This document shows positions 44,040 to 55,455 of a stretch of 64,000 nucleotides of DNA, one piece after another. Under the pieces are notes generated by a model. The model worked only from the letters and a program-made list of their open reading frames with translations, did not search any database and had not been told where the DNA came from. Made by a program: the position numbers and the translations under genes. Within the stretch, counting starts at the first letter, position 1; each line of letters opens with the position of its first letter. This DNA is from Epiperipatus broadwayi (Eukaryota > Onychophora > Udeonychophora > Euonychophora > Peripatidae). The stretch covers positions 50,920 to 114,919 of the forward strand of contig JAQFVV010007283.1 of NCBI GenBank assembly GCA_028023455.1. The letters are read 5' to 3'.

Positions 44040-44260
44040 ATATATATATATATGTTAAAATGAAGATTTGGACGGGTTAAATATATAAAATACATATTTT
44101 GTGGGTTCATTCATGTTAAAAACTTTTAATATTAATATACTGATGTTTTGACTTGGTCACTCTGTGGATGGCTTGTGTGACCAAGTCGAAACATCAGTAT
44201 ATTAATATTAAAAGTTTTTAACATGGATAAACCCGCAAAATATGTATTATATATATATAT
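44040..44260. repeat. Minimal palindromic PLE terminal repeat
   Basis: An AT-centred palindrome (tatatat at about 44038-44053, flanked by gttaaaatgaagatt and its inverse) is followed by a second palindrome at about 44085-44252. There, atattttg.gggttcat, gttaaaaacttttaatat and tgacttggtcac meet their inverted copies head to head. These are the outer ends of the 42820-44003 element with nearly all the interior deleted, including most of the hammerhead block. Confidence 0.7.
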
Positions 44261-44284
44261 CTTTGCTATAAGTTAAAATGCATA

Positions 44285-45215
44285 TTTCTTTTGTATATAT
44301 CAGGTTTAATCTAAATTATCCAAAATTACAACTAAACCAAATTAGCCAAAAAATAAATAAAACTCTAAAATACAACCAATGATTTTACTGCCACAAGCAG
44401 ACTTTTCATGTGTAAAGGAGTAAAATACAACAACAAATTTACACTACATATTACACATAATTTCCACTTACATTCCATCCACTTTTAATATTAATAAAAC
44501 TTTTAAACAAAGTCCAAAATAATAAATTTTCAATAATAAAGATTCTTTAATTCTTTTAATTTTTTTTCTTTCAAAGAAAACATTGTGAAAATAATACTGT
44601 GGCCTTTATCACTTTCGTGGATATTTCTCACTCTCCTTTTATGTATCTTTGTCCTTTCCTTTAAGCTCAAACTACTCTGAATTATATATACATATCTTTT
44701 TACAAAAACAAGAGATAATATACACTAATCCAGATATAATCTTTCTTAATACAAAGAAAATTTTTGATAAAAAGACTATTCCTGGAGTAGTGTTTATTAT
44801 TTCGTTTTTGTAAGAAGGTATATATATATATATCTATAAGTCAGAGTAGTTTGAGCTTAAATGAAAGAATAAAGATATATAAAAATAGGATTAGAAATAA
44901 ATATCTTAGTTCTGCTTTATATATCCATGAAAAAAATGCAAGTCATATTATTAGTTTTGATAAGGCTAAGGTTGTCTTCTTTGAAAGAAATGAGATTAAA
45001 AGAATTAAAGAATCTTTATTATTAAAATGTTTGATTCTGTTCTTTTCATATTTAGGGGATGTAAGAAGTAAGATGAAATTGTGGGTAATATGTAGTATAA
45101 ATTTACTCTTTACACTTGAAAATTCTGCTTGTAGCAGTGAATCTATTAGTTATGTTTTATTTTCTTTGGTTAGTCTGGTTTAGTTGAGAATATGGAATAA
45201 TATTGATTATTTTAT
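44285..45215. mobile_element. Diverged palindromic PLE remnant (35600 family)
   Basis: The left half (about 44290-44680, minus strand) and right half (about 44840-45215, plus strand) are inverted, diverged copies separated by about 160 bp. They share aggtttaat.., tgcttgtagcagtgaa or its inverse, acacttgaaaa or acatgaaaa, aataataaag and gtttgagctta. The content parallels the palindrome at 35600-36390, including the GIY-YIG fragment. Confidence 0.7.
44851..45060 (+). pseudogene. PLE GIY-YIG C-terminal fragment
   Basis: The frame reads NKYLSSALYIHEKNASHIIS, then KAKVVFFERNEIKRIKESLL, matching the copies at 35845-36298 with one codon missing (KRIK for KRRIK). After about residue 67 the similarity is lost. 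The minus-strand partner at about 44510-44640 is too broken to give a frame. Confidence 0.7.
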
Positions 45216-48200
45216 TGACTAATTTACCTTTAGACTTTTAATAATATCATATTTAGTATGAGTACATAATAATATATGTATATATAAGTCATTAGAATAT
45301 GAAATATTCTTAAAAATAAAGTGTTTTACATTTTTGATTTTGATTGAAAATTTTTACTTTAAAAAAATGTTTTTTTTACCAAAACTCTATTGTAAATGAA
45401 CTTTAATTAATATGTATAATTTTAATTTAAATCAATTTTACACACATAGTGCATATTTATCACTAGATATTTCTGCAGTTAGTTAATATATATATACTCT
45501 TTATGTATATATCTTATTTAGTATGTGTACTTAATTATGTATGTAAATAAAATCAGTAACTTTTCTGTTTACAATTATTTAAAAAAATTTATTTAAAATA
45601 ATCTTAACAAAACTATATTATAACCAAACTTTTTTATAACTTAAATGAAGCTTACAATTTCAACCAAAAATTGTGAGCATTACTTAAAACATTGAAGCTC
45701 GCATCTCCCACTCTTCCATATGTTAGAAATTAAGTTATCTACTTAAATTATTAATGTTGTCCTATCATTTTTATAGAGATTTTGTAAAAAAATACAAAAT
45801 TTCAACAAATTGTATTTAACTTAACTTTATTAAATCTCAATTTTAAAATGTTATTAAACTGAAAGAAAAAGAAATCTCTATACCAACTTCTTATGAGTTT
45901 ACTTAAAACAGATGAAAGTTTTAAGAATAATTTTTAAATTTGAAATGTCAAAATAATCAATATTTTCCCACTTTATGTTCCATATCTAAGAAACTAGGTG
46001 ATCTACCAAGAAGATTAGTGTCACATATAGATTGGCCTGATATTAATTTGTTATATACCCAATTTCAAGAAATTCTATTGCATTTAAATCCATTAAACTT
46101 CAATTTTAAATTTTCATTCTAACATAAAAAAGATCAAAAGTTTACAATCAAACATCCCAACAAATAAACCTATTTTTCAACTTTAATAAAAGTATTTACA
46201 ATTTTTTTTCATAATCTTTATTCATTTTTTTAATATACACACTATTAAACAGTACAAACCTTTAATGACAAATACTTACATGCTTAATCTTCTTTATATT
46301 CTTCTATCTAAGTATTTTATTGAAACTATGATTGGAATGAAATGATTTCAATAGCATATGTCCACTTTGGTAATAAAATCTTCCACTAAAAAAATTAAAC
46401 TTTGAATAATTTACATAGTTGGAAAAAAATTAATACATTAATACTTTAATTGCAGCTATAATGTGTAACTGTTAGCAGTTATAAGTAGCCCAAGAGAAAA
46501 TAAATAAAACACTGCAAAATTTTTATTAAAAAAAAGAATGCTTTTACACTTATTCATTATAGCATTTTATTAACATCATAATGACAAAAATTTAATATTT
46601 CTTTTACTGGTTTAAGTTATTTTTAGTAAAGCAGTTAAATATTTATTTTTTAATAAGTATATGATGTATACATTTAGCTTTAATTTGAATATATTTTGTT
46701 TTTAGAAGAATATTGGTCAATTGAAAATTTATATGATATCAGCAGGAAATGTTTTTGCAATAATTTTATTATTGGTTTCTCTACAATTTATTCAATTAAA
46801 GAATAGATACTTAATATTTCTAATCTTAATATCTTTTCAAAGTATTTGATTTTAATAAACTTTATATAAAACATAAATATTTATTTGTCTAGGAATAAAT
46901 TATGTTATTAAATTCTCATTTTTAGACTGAAAGCTGAAATAAAATTCTTTATTTTGATTACTTTTGTATATATATATTTTCATTTTTAACTAGTCATTCT
47001 TATTTAATTGAAGCATTGCGAAACAATAAAAAGTGCATAGATTATTTAATATTATATTTTCATTTTTATTTGCAAAGTGAAAATACTGATATTATTTTTT
47101 ATAATATATTTTTACTAAAATTGAACAAAAACATAAAAAATTATTTTTTTCTCACTAAAAAGTACAACTGAAAATATATATATTAACAAAAAGAGCAAAT
47201 ATAATCTATAAGTTTATTTCAAAATAAATTCTGGCAATGTTCTATTTTTTCAGAGAAGGTAGATAAATCATGAAAATAAAAATTTATCCTACATGAAACA
47301 CATTTTTGTTAATTCTGATGTTTTTCAAAATATACCTTTCATTTAGTTGATATTTAATTTATAAGACATTGTACGTGAACAAACAATAGTTTCTATCCAT
47401 GATGATGCAACACAAAACAAATCAATTTATGTCCTAAATTGAAATAATTCCTCAATCCTACAAAACTATATTGGCAGATAAAAATAGTCCTTTTATACAT
47501 TTATATGTTGTTAGCATTTATATCGCATTATGGAAATGTAAGCAATAACCTTTTTTTTTTTTAGCAAAGAACTATTCAGATGATTTTTAATGCAATAAAT
47601 TACTTTGTATCTATTTAATAAATTATTGCTTTTTACAAATTCTTGTTAAGTCTGTTCAATCTTCTGGATTAATATTACTTTTCTAACCCATCATCTTATG
47701 TAATTATGGATCAAATATTTTTAAGAACAAAAATTATAGGAATGAACTTAGGTTCACTTCTATTGAAGACAAGATGTAAGAGAGTGAAGTTTAACCTTTC
47801 AGTTTTATTAATAATCTTTTTAATTGATGTCACAAAAACCAAATTACCACTCTTTTATAACTCTGCAGCCAAATTTATCCAGTGTTCCAAAAGTAAAAAT
47901 TTATTACACAACAATAATAACATATAAAAAAATTTCACAATTATTACATATAATAGATAATATTTATGTTTTAAAAATACAAAGAGTATTCTTTTAATTC
48001 AGAAAAATTACAATAATTAGACTACATTCTTACTATATTACACTGGAAATATATTTTTACACATATCTTTACAATACAATGTCATACAAATAAAATAAAA
48101 AAACATACTTAAAACATTAAATATTCATGTGTATTATTTATAATCTTCTATTGTGAATGCAATAATTAAAATTCATATAATAATGAAAAGATAATACCTT

Positions 48201-48452
48201 TATCAAAACTGTAAACTTTATTATTTACACATTCATTTTTTTTTAAATTAAAAAAGTCAATTCACAATTTTTATATTATAATTAATAATAAACATTTTTT
48301 GCTTCAATGTTATTGTTATAGTAACATATTTCTCTGTTCCCCAGGTAAATACATTCATTATTACAATAAAACAAAACAAAAATACAACTGACATTTCACC
48401 ATATATTGAAATTTTATTTCAAATTTAAGTTGGTATAATATATATATATAAT
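45216..48452. other. AT-rich intergenic stretch, nothing recognised
   Basis: About 3.2 kb without a supported gene, RNA or repeat. Open frames at 45940 (60 residues) and 47706 (73 residues, begins with ATG) have no family features and look like chance. Confidence 0.45.
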
Positions 48453-48571
48453 CATAATAAAAAATATATAATGGTAATAAACTATTATAAACAGTCTTTT
48501 AATTTGGTACTTTTGTGGATTGAAATACTGTTTATAATAGTTTATTACCATTATATTTATTATTTTTATTA
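48453..48571. mobile_element. Short MITE-like palindrome
   Basis: Arms of about 40 bp (ataatggtaataaactatta then taaacagt, and their inverse) enclose a loop of about 33 bp. Length and structure fit a small MITE. No target-site duplication is evident. Confidence 0.6.
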
Positions 48572-48626
48572 TGAATACAATATTGTTTTAATTAACGGAC
48601 ATTTTATTTTTATTTATATATATAGA

Positions 48627-48693
48627 TAAAGTAGATTTTGGTTTAAACCATGTGTTAAATAACACACACAGTTTAACCCCAAAACTACTTTAT
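48627..48693. repeat. Short hairpin
   Basis: aaagtagattttggtttaaa and its near-inverse (gtttaaccccaaaactactt) enclose tgtgttaaataacaca, itself a small hairpin. Confidence 0.55.
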
Positions 48694-48699
48694 TTACAG

Positions 48700-50185
48700 C
48701 AAATAACTCTGAAAACATTAAATATATATTCCAAGGGTTTAGCTATAATTGCTTATGAAAATATATTTTTTCTTGTTTATTAATGTATTGTTTTCACATC
48801 ATCTGAGAGATACATAAATAAAAAATTTATGCGTCATCTGCCATTATACCACTGCAAATTAATGCCTATTTAAATATTTAAATCAGAATTATTTAATTCA
48901 ATTATTCATATATATATATTTTATATTAATAAAATTTTATTCTTATTAATTAAAACTGGATTTTGTAATTATTCATAATTTATTAATAATAACAACTTAA
49001 AGTGTCTCTACATATTTTATTTTCATATTAAATATTCAGTTATCCAAATATTAAAATAACATTTACATATTTTAATAATTTATTATATTATCTTAGTAGT
49101 TTTTTTTTATTTATATTTCATTGATTACAACAAATAAGTAATTATTAAAAGTTAAGCTAGTGTCTTAATAAACACTTATTGGTTAAATTACTATATTTAT
49201 TTAATCTAAATTAATAAATAGGCATTCAACATTATTTGTATTTTCATAATTTATATTATTTAATTAATAGTTTATAAATATTTCATGCTAGTACAATTTG
49301 GTATATCAATCAGATTTAAAAAAATCATTAACTAAATTATATAATCTGCTTTATACTGTTACAAAAATAATGTCCAAACACAAAAGGCTACTAATCTAAT
49401 AATATTTGGTAAGTCAAATATTTTATACATTTTTATTCTGTTACAGATTTGGCTTTCCCAATTTATGGTCTGATGATAATTAAAACTACATCATTATACC
49501 ATTATAGTTTTTGATGTCCAAAATCAATTATTTATTTTATTTTTACTTTATTGCAGATTTGGCATCGGGACATGATGAGCTACTTATTTAATAATAGTTG
49601 ATTTATTTATTTAAATATTTTTATTTAATTACAATATATATGTTGAAGTAAATAATACCATATCTATTTTATGGTCAGCCATGTGATCTTTATTAACAGT
49701 GATTAATAAAAAGTAGTATTGTAATTTTTTAAAGGGATTATAAAAAATAATATTTCAGAATAATTTTTTTGGAAATAATAATGTAGTCGGTTAGTCATAA
49801 TTAAAATATGAAGGATTTAAACTTTAAGATAAAATAAATAATAACATAATATAAACTAAAATAATGTAGTAATTATTTTTTATCAGAAATTAAGACTTTA
49901 AATTAGAAAAATATACTTAAAAGAATGTATATTGGAATTTATGTTAGTATGTGTGTTTACTTTTAAAAAAACAAAATTAAGAAATATTAATAAAAAACAA
50001 TAGATCTATAAGAAAAATAGATTAAAAAGATTAAGATTTTGTTTTAAAGTTGCATTTTTTTGTTTGGCAGCAATAGAGTAAAAAACAAGGTGTAATTAGA
50101 TATATGTATAATGTGATTATTTTATGTTAAAAATATGTTGAATGTGGCAATTAAAATTTTTCTTGCATTTAAACGTAATTAAAAT
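48700..50185. other. AT-rich stretch, nothing recognised
   Basis: The phrase cagatttggc recurs near 49444 and 49554 in a loosely similar context, possibly a faint duplication. Nothing else is seen. Confidence 0.4.
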
Positions 50186-50272
50186 ATCTAAGTTTATGCA
50201 AAACAGAGATTAGTAAGGTTATTAAGATATCTAACAGTATGCAAAACAGAAGTCAGTAAGGTTATGAAAAAT
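50186..50272. repeat. Two-copy tandem repeat of about 43 bp
   Basis: The phrase atatctaa...tatgcaaaacaga, then agt.agtaaggttat occurs twice in a row with a few differences. A third partial copy of the end follows (gaaaaatagaggtcaa). Confidence 0.6.
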
Positions 50273-51299
50273 AGAGGTCAATCAAACATAAAGAAGCAGC
50301 ATTTTCTTTAGAAATTTCTTTTTAAGTCTTAAGTCTTAGCTATACTTTATGACATCTCTTTGAAGCTGGTTGATGTTTAGTAGATAAGAAGGAAAAGCTA
50401 CTAACTACCTAAAGTCTATCTTGAGTCCAACATTTGTTAACTTGAAAATCTATTTTAAAAAAGTTCCAAATTCACAATGCAATAGAGAAAATTTGAAGAT
50501 GGATAAGCAACTATTTATGCTGCAACTTGCATTAAAACTTTATGCCAGAGAAAGAACATTTCATCCTTTTAAGGAATCTTATACATGACATTTTATCTTT
50601 GCCTTGGAAATAAAATAATTAAATATATATATGTGTGTGTGTACACGTCTTTGAGTGATATGCCAGCCAGAATTATTAAGTCGCACATAAAATTGTAAAA
50701 AGAACTACTAAAAATATTCTGCCGTGGATATATATACCATAAGGGATCTGAGTTATTTTTAAAAAAAAACTGTTTATAATTTAAATGTATATTAATAATG
50801 TTATTTTGATGAATTATATTTATTGGGGGCAACAACATGTAGGATTATATCCATGATGTATTAAAAGTCTGGTTATTGTTTTTAATCGCAAGCAGTATCC
50901 AGTCATATAAATATTTTTATATGCTAAACTGTAATATAAGATTAACATTTAAAATTAATCAGAATAAGCCTTGGACATTTTAGAGGAAGTATAATTATTA
51001 TTATTGATTTGCTATTTGTCTTTTCACATCTCTTCGAGAAATATAAACAACATGATAATTTAGAGATTATTATTATAAAAATATTATTGCATATTATTTA
51101 AATCTCATTAGATTAACCTATAATTACAGATAACAATGAATCTTATTTAAATTGGAAAATATAATTTAAAGTAATTATAATAGTTTTAATGAATACAAGA
51201 TTGGTAAGTAATTGATAATAAAAATATATTTGCTCTATAAAACAAATAGAATAATGTATTGACTATATTGTTATTGTAAATTTAAATAAATTGTTTTAA

Positions 51300-51740
51300 C
51301 GCTTATGTAGACTTTTATTCACAAAGCAACATTGCTAAAAAAAAAAACAATGTTTGGGGAGGGGGATGATATGACATATTAGATTTGAATTTTCAGTTAG
51401 TGATGTGGACTGGATCCATTTCTTATATATTTATGTTGGGAGATTGTAAAGTTTAAAATGACTAATGTATTGGGCATGTTTGCATATGAGCAATTTAAGA
51501 TCTTTGCTAATTTAAAATTCATGCTCCTTGTTTGAATGAGACTGTATTTCAAGATACTTAATAACATTTCAGCATATGGTGAAGAGATTATCTATTGGTC
51601 TTGTTTAAAATTTAGATTTTATTTTTATTCACAATGTAGTGTTGCTGAAAGAAACATTGTTTGGGAGGGGGTTGATATTTTATATTTGAATTTTTAGCTA
51701 GCAATATGTACTGGCTGTATTTCATATACATATAAAACTG
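51300..51740. repeat. Diverged direct repeat, period about 305 bp
   Basis: Blocks at about 51308-51430 and 51613-51735 share tttattcaca, caatgtttggggaggggg or cattgtttgggagggggt, tatt.gatttgaatttt and atgt.gactgg. The G-run is unusual in this AT-rich setting. Non-coding. Confidence 0.6.
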
Positions 51741-52476
51741 AAGTTAAATATTTCTTAGTATGATTTCTTTCTTCAAATTGTTGTGAGGCTTCATAATTCT
51801 GTCTGGAATATTACTCAAAGACATATACATGTACTTAACTTATTTTTATTATTTTCGCTCCAAGACAAAAATAAAATATCATATATAAGCTTTCTTGACA
51901 AAATGGAATTCTTCTACTCGGTTATACAATTTTGTTTAATGCAAGTTGCTACACAAATACTTGTTAGTTCATCATCAAGTTTCTTCAGTTGCATTGTAAG
52001 TTGGAACTTTTTCAAAATAGCATTTCGAGTTAACAAATGTTGGATCTGAGATTTGCCTTAGCCACTAAACATCATCCATCATCAAAGATCAATCATAAAG
52101 TAGACTTAAAAGTTAAGAATAAATTTCTAAAAAAAAATCTCTCTCTCTCAATATATATATATCTGATTGACCTTTGATTTTCATAACATTAATGATGTCT
52201 GTTTCACATAACCTTTGTTACTTTAATTAGATTTAATTACAATCATATATTTTTACCTGATCGATTAAATCTCCAACTTGGAGTAAGCTACATTATATCT
52301 ATCTAATTACATTTGTTTTCTTATTCTATTATCTTCAAGCATAAAAATGCAACCTTAAAATTAAAATAAAATCTGGATTTTTTAAATCTATTTTTATAAA
52401 TCTACTTTTTTATTAATCTACCTTAATCATGTTGTTTTGAGATCCTAATTATTTTTTTCTAATTCTGTCTTAATTT

Positions 52477-52477
<1 letters not shown>
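51741..52477. other. AT-rich stretch, nothing recognised
   Basis: The 88-residue frame at 51783 has no recognisable features. There is a short (CT)n then (AT)n run near 52139-52163. Confidence 0.4.

Positions 52478-52565
<88 letters not shown>
52478..52565. repeat. (AAT)n microsatellite
   Basis: About 29 uninterrupted AAT units stand immediately upstream of the LINE. This could be the tail of an earlier LINE copy or the target into which the LINE inserted. Confidence 0.9.
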
Positions 52566-52594
52566 CACTCATCGATCTATGCTTCTACTCCCCG

Positions 52595-52945
52595 ATGCTG
52601 CACCACCAGATAGCAATAAAATTAACCCCCACAGCTTTATCAGACCATTCAGCACAAATAGTATCACTAAACCTCACACAAATGCAGACATCACTTCTCC
52701 CACTAACAAGAACAATCAGAGTACTACTTCCAACAACCACACCAGAATTTGTTTTCTCAGAAACATACATAATGCTAAACAAAATAAAAGATATAAATCT
52801 CAACCCCATACAACAATATCTGGCATACATAAACATTCTATCATTCAATATCTCACATGTGACAAAAAATCAACCACCATCATCCAAATTGTTGACACTT
52901 GCAAATGAAATTCATAAACGAATAACCATACAACAAAACATGTGA
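52595..52945 (+). pseudogene. LINE: end of endonuclease and start of linker
   Basis: ALSDHSAQIVSLNL near the beginning is the last conserved motif of apurinic-type endonucleases (SDH, with the catalytic His). The other endonuclease motifs would lie upstream and are missing. The rest is linker with no recognised motif. The reading frame is lost at about 52945. Confidence 0.65.
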
Positions 52946-52961
52946 AACACTAAAAGAATAT

Positions 52962-54326
52962 TTGAGAATCAAAAAAAGCAAAATATGCATAACCCAACCA
53001 CATACATGGACCAGAGATTACATTAAATGGGCACTGGGAAACCCACCAATCATCAAAGTTCCAATGGCAATAGAAACAAAAGATGGCACATATACAGGAC
53101 ACAATATGATACTTTCTATTTTTGAGCATTTTAAAACCAAACTCCAATCTAAAACACCACTTAAATTACACTCCAAGCTATTTGGACAAGCAGAAACACA
53201 AAAACCTTTCATAACAAATGACTTCCTGAAAAAACTAAATACAATACCAAATGCATGCCATCCTGGAAGTCCTGGAATACCATTATTCATACTAAAACAC
53301 CTAAGTAAATACACAGCACAATATCTGTGCAACCTAGCAAACCACCTATCTCAAGAAATTCAGGATGTGGAGGAGTTCATCCCATTGCAATAGTGCCATT
53401 CAACAAAAAAGCTAAAATTACACCATCCCTCACAGAACTCAGACCAATTTCCATGGAATCTTTGCCAATAAAAATTCTTGAAAAAATAATAAAAGAAACA
53501 ATAGAACCACATATAATGCCACTGATATCAGAAGTTCATTTTCCAAAAGGAACTCCTCTACTATTCAAACAGCAGCATTATTCAAAGCAATCCTGGATTC
53601 AACAAGACAGAAAAAAAAAATAGTCCAATAGCAGTTCAACTAGATATCGAGGGAGCTTTCAATGGAATAGACATTTCCATATTGCTAGACGTGCTTGGAA
53701 ATACATCTATCCCCAAGACACATCTGTACATCATTGCAAATCTACTTCTCAACAGAGAAATCCACACAACATTAAATGGAAAAAATTCTCCATCATTTGT
53801 TCCCACCCAATCCATATCCCAAGGCTCTCCTCTCAGTTCACTGTTATTTATTCTATATATTAATCCTTTAATAGAAAAAATCCAAAAAACATTTACCGGC
53901 ATTCAAGTACCTGGCACTACACAATATATAGCTTGCTTGGCTTATATGGATAACATCACTGTTTTTCTCAATTCAAAAAAACAATTACCACAATTACAAA
54001 AAATTCTTAAAGAATATATGCAACAATACAAATTGAAGTTTAATCCAGAAAAGACTTCTGCTTGGTCTATATTTACCGGAAAACCATGCACGTCCATTTA
54101 CAAAGCAAAACCAACACATTTTTTAGGATTCCCGTTTCATCTGGGAATAACCAGAATGAGGTGTTTAATCCAAAATAGATTAAAAAAAGAAGCACAACAC
54201 ATTGTCACCTCCCTATCAAAAACATATCTCTATATATATTCTAAGGTCCAGCTAATAAATCAACTTATAATGACAAAAATAACATGTTGCAATATCAACA
54301 AAAAGACTAAATCAACCCCTTATTAA
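52962..54326 (+). pseudogene. LINE reverse transcriptase, with frameshifts
   Basis: In order: PGSPGIPLFILKHL (motif 0/1 region, about 53267); ELRPISMESLPIKILEKI (about 53437, second frame); LDIEGAFNGIDISIL (motif A with the first catalytic Asp, about 53641, first frame again); SISQGSPLSSLLFILYINPL (motif B); and AYMDN in place of YADD (motif C), then FNPEKTSAWSIF and THFLGF. The frame changes at about 53390 and 53620. The second Asp of motif C is Asn, which alone would be expected to kill the enzyme. Confidence 0.8.
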
Positions 54327-55107
54327 AAATGGTCTAGGTTTGCACAATATTGACATTTTTTATACACAAAAATTAAGTAATCTAGTAATTTCCATTATGA
54401 ATCAATTTCCAAAACTTAAATGCTTAATTCAAATTACTCCAACTGACAAACCACCCCCAACAGGTCTATATATATCATCAACCATCCATCAATATAAAAC
54501 AACTTTTAACAGAACAGAGCAATATACACACAAATATTCATATTGGAACATTCATGAACAAATTCAACAGGAAAGAGACCTAAACAATGATAACACAATA
54601 CTTGGAATAAACAACAGAAAATTACTACATGAATACAAAAAGTGGTCACTAGAACCCAAATTTTTTGATTTCATTCTAAAAGTAAATCTCATCACAATGC
54701 CAACAACATACTTCTTACACCATAAGAGGATGTATGTTTCAATAGACCCTTTTTGTGGACTATGCCACAAGGCTGAAGAGATCCTACAACACCTATTGTA
54801 TCAATGTACTGCATTACACAATGTAAGAACAATGATGGGTGCAATATACCACCAACAAAACATCTCCATATGTCAAATAATTAAGGTTTTTCAAGGCAGA
54901 TCAATACCCAGCATTAGGGCAGCAACCTTTGTACTATATGCTTTTTGGTGTACCAGGTGTACCTATCTAATGGGCAACAACCCCAGAAGGCATCCATCCA
55001 CCTTTTACAACAAACTAAACCAAATACGGAATAGAGACAAGACAATAGCAAATCCCCATATTTATGCAGCTACATGGTCTCTTTTCAAACAACAATCAAT
55101 GCTATAA
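54327..55107 (+). pseudogene. LINE post-RT region with CCHC finger
   Basis: A third frame carries the C-terminal region. The finger is C-X2-C-X8-H-X4-C (Cys139, Cys142, His151, Cys156 counted from 54340), followed by an aromatic, Cys-rich stretch (FVLYAFWCTRCTYL) and a final YAATWSLF block before the stop. It aligns along its whole length with 355-906. No RNase H domain follows. This segment is open for 255 codons, the longest intact frame in the window. Confidence 0.8.
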
Positions 55108-55211
55108 GTGCCAAAAATTCAAGAACACTGAAAATTCAATAACAATAAATATGGAAATAAAAAACATTTTTTCCCTCTCTCTACAATAAATAATTTTTAT
55201 GTAAAAATTAG

Positions 55212-55291
55212 ATAACTTTTTATTGAAAACATGTAACCGAAGACTATAAAAATAACTTTTTATTGAAAACATGTAACCGAAGACTATAAAA
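55212..55291. repeat. Perfect 2 x 40-bp tandem duplication in the LINE 3' UTR
   Basis: The unit ataactttttattgaaaaca plus tgtaaccgaagactataaaa occurs at 55212-55251 and 55252-55291 without change, so this duplication is recent compared with the coding decay. Confidence 0.9.
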
Positions 55292-55384
55292 ATGCTTGTA
55301 TATAAAACCAATGGAAAAGTCACTGTAAAAAATCAATGTAAAAAACTCTGTATTTCTTTGATTAATAAACTTCCTTTTTTGAAA

Positions 55385-55435
<51 letters not shown>

Positions 55436-55455
55436 AATAATAATAATAATAATAA
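55385..55455. repeat. (CAT)n-(ATA)n LINE tail microsatellite
   Basis: About 16 CAT/ATC units pass directly into ATA units. It marks the 3' end of the LINE. Confidence 0.85.

Larger units (their letters stand above)
52566..55455 (+). mobile_element. LINE (APE-type non-LTR retrotransposon), 5'-truncated, frameshifted
   Basis: The element begins near the end of the endonuclease domain, passes through RT and a CCHC region, and ends at 55107. About 280 bp of 3' untranslated region and a tail of (CAT)n then (ATA)n follow. The 3' region contains a perfect 2 x 40-bp tandem duplication. At least four frame changes break the coding region. The endonuclease 'SDH' motif puts it among APE-type LINEs, not restriction-enzyme-like types. 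Clade is uncertain: trinucleotide tails point to I/R1 relatives, while the CCHC form is also seen in L1/Tx1. It is related to the 97-976 copy. Confidence 0.8.

Noticed and set aside
52585-53332. Minus-strand frames of 65-104 residues
   Set aside because: Antisense shadows of the LINE reverse transcriptase region on the plus strand.
55244-55435. Frame beginning with a poly-Met run
   Set aside because: It is the (CAT)n microsatellite read on the minus strand, followed by LINE 3' UTR.
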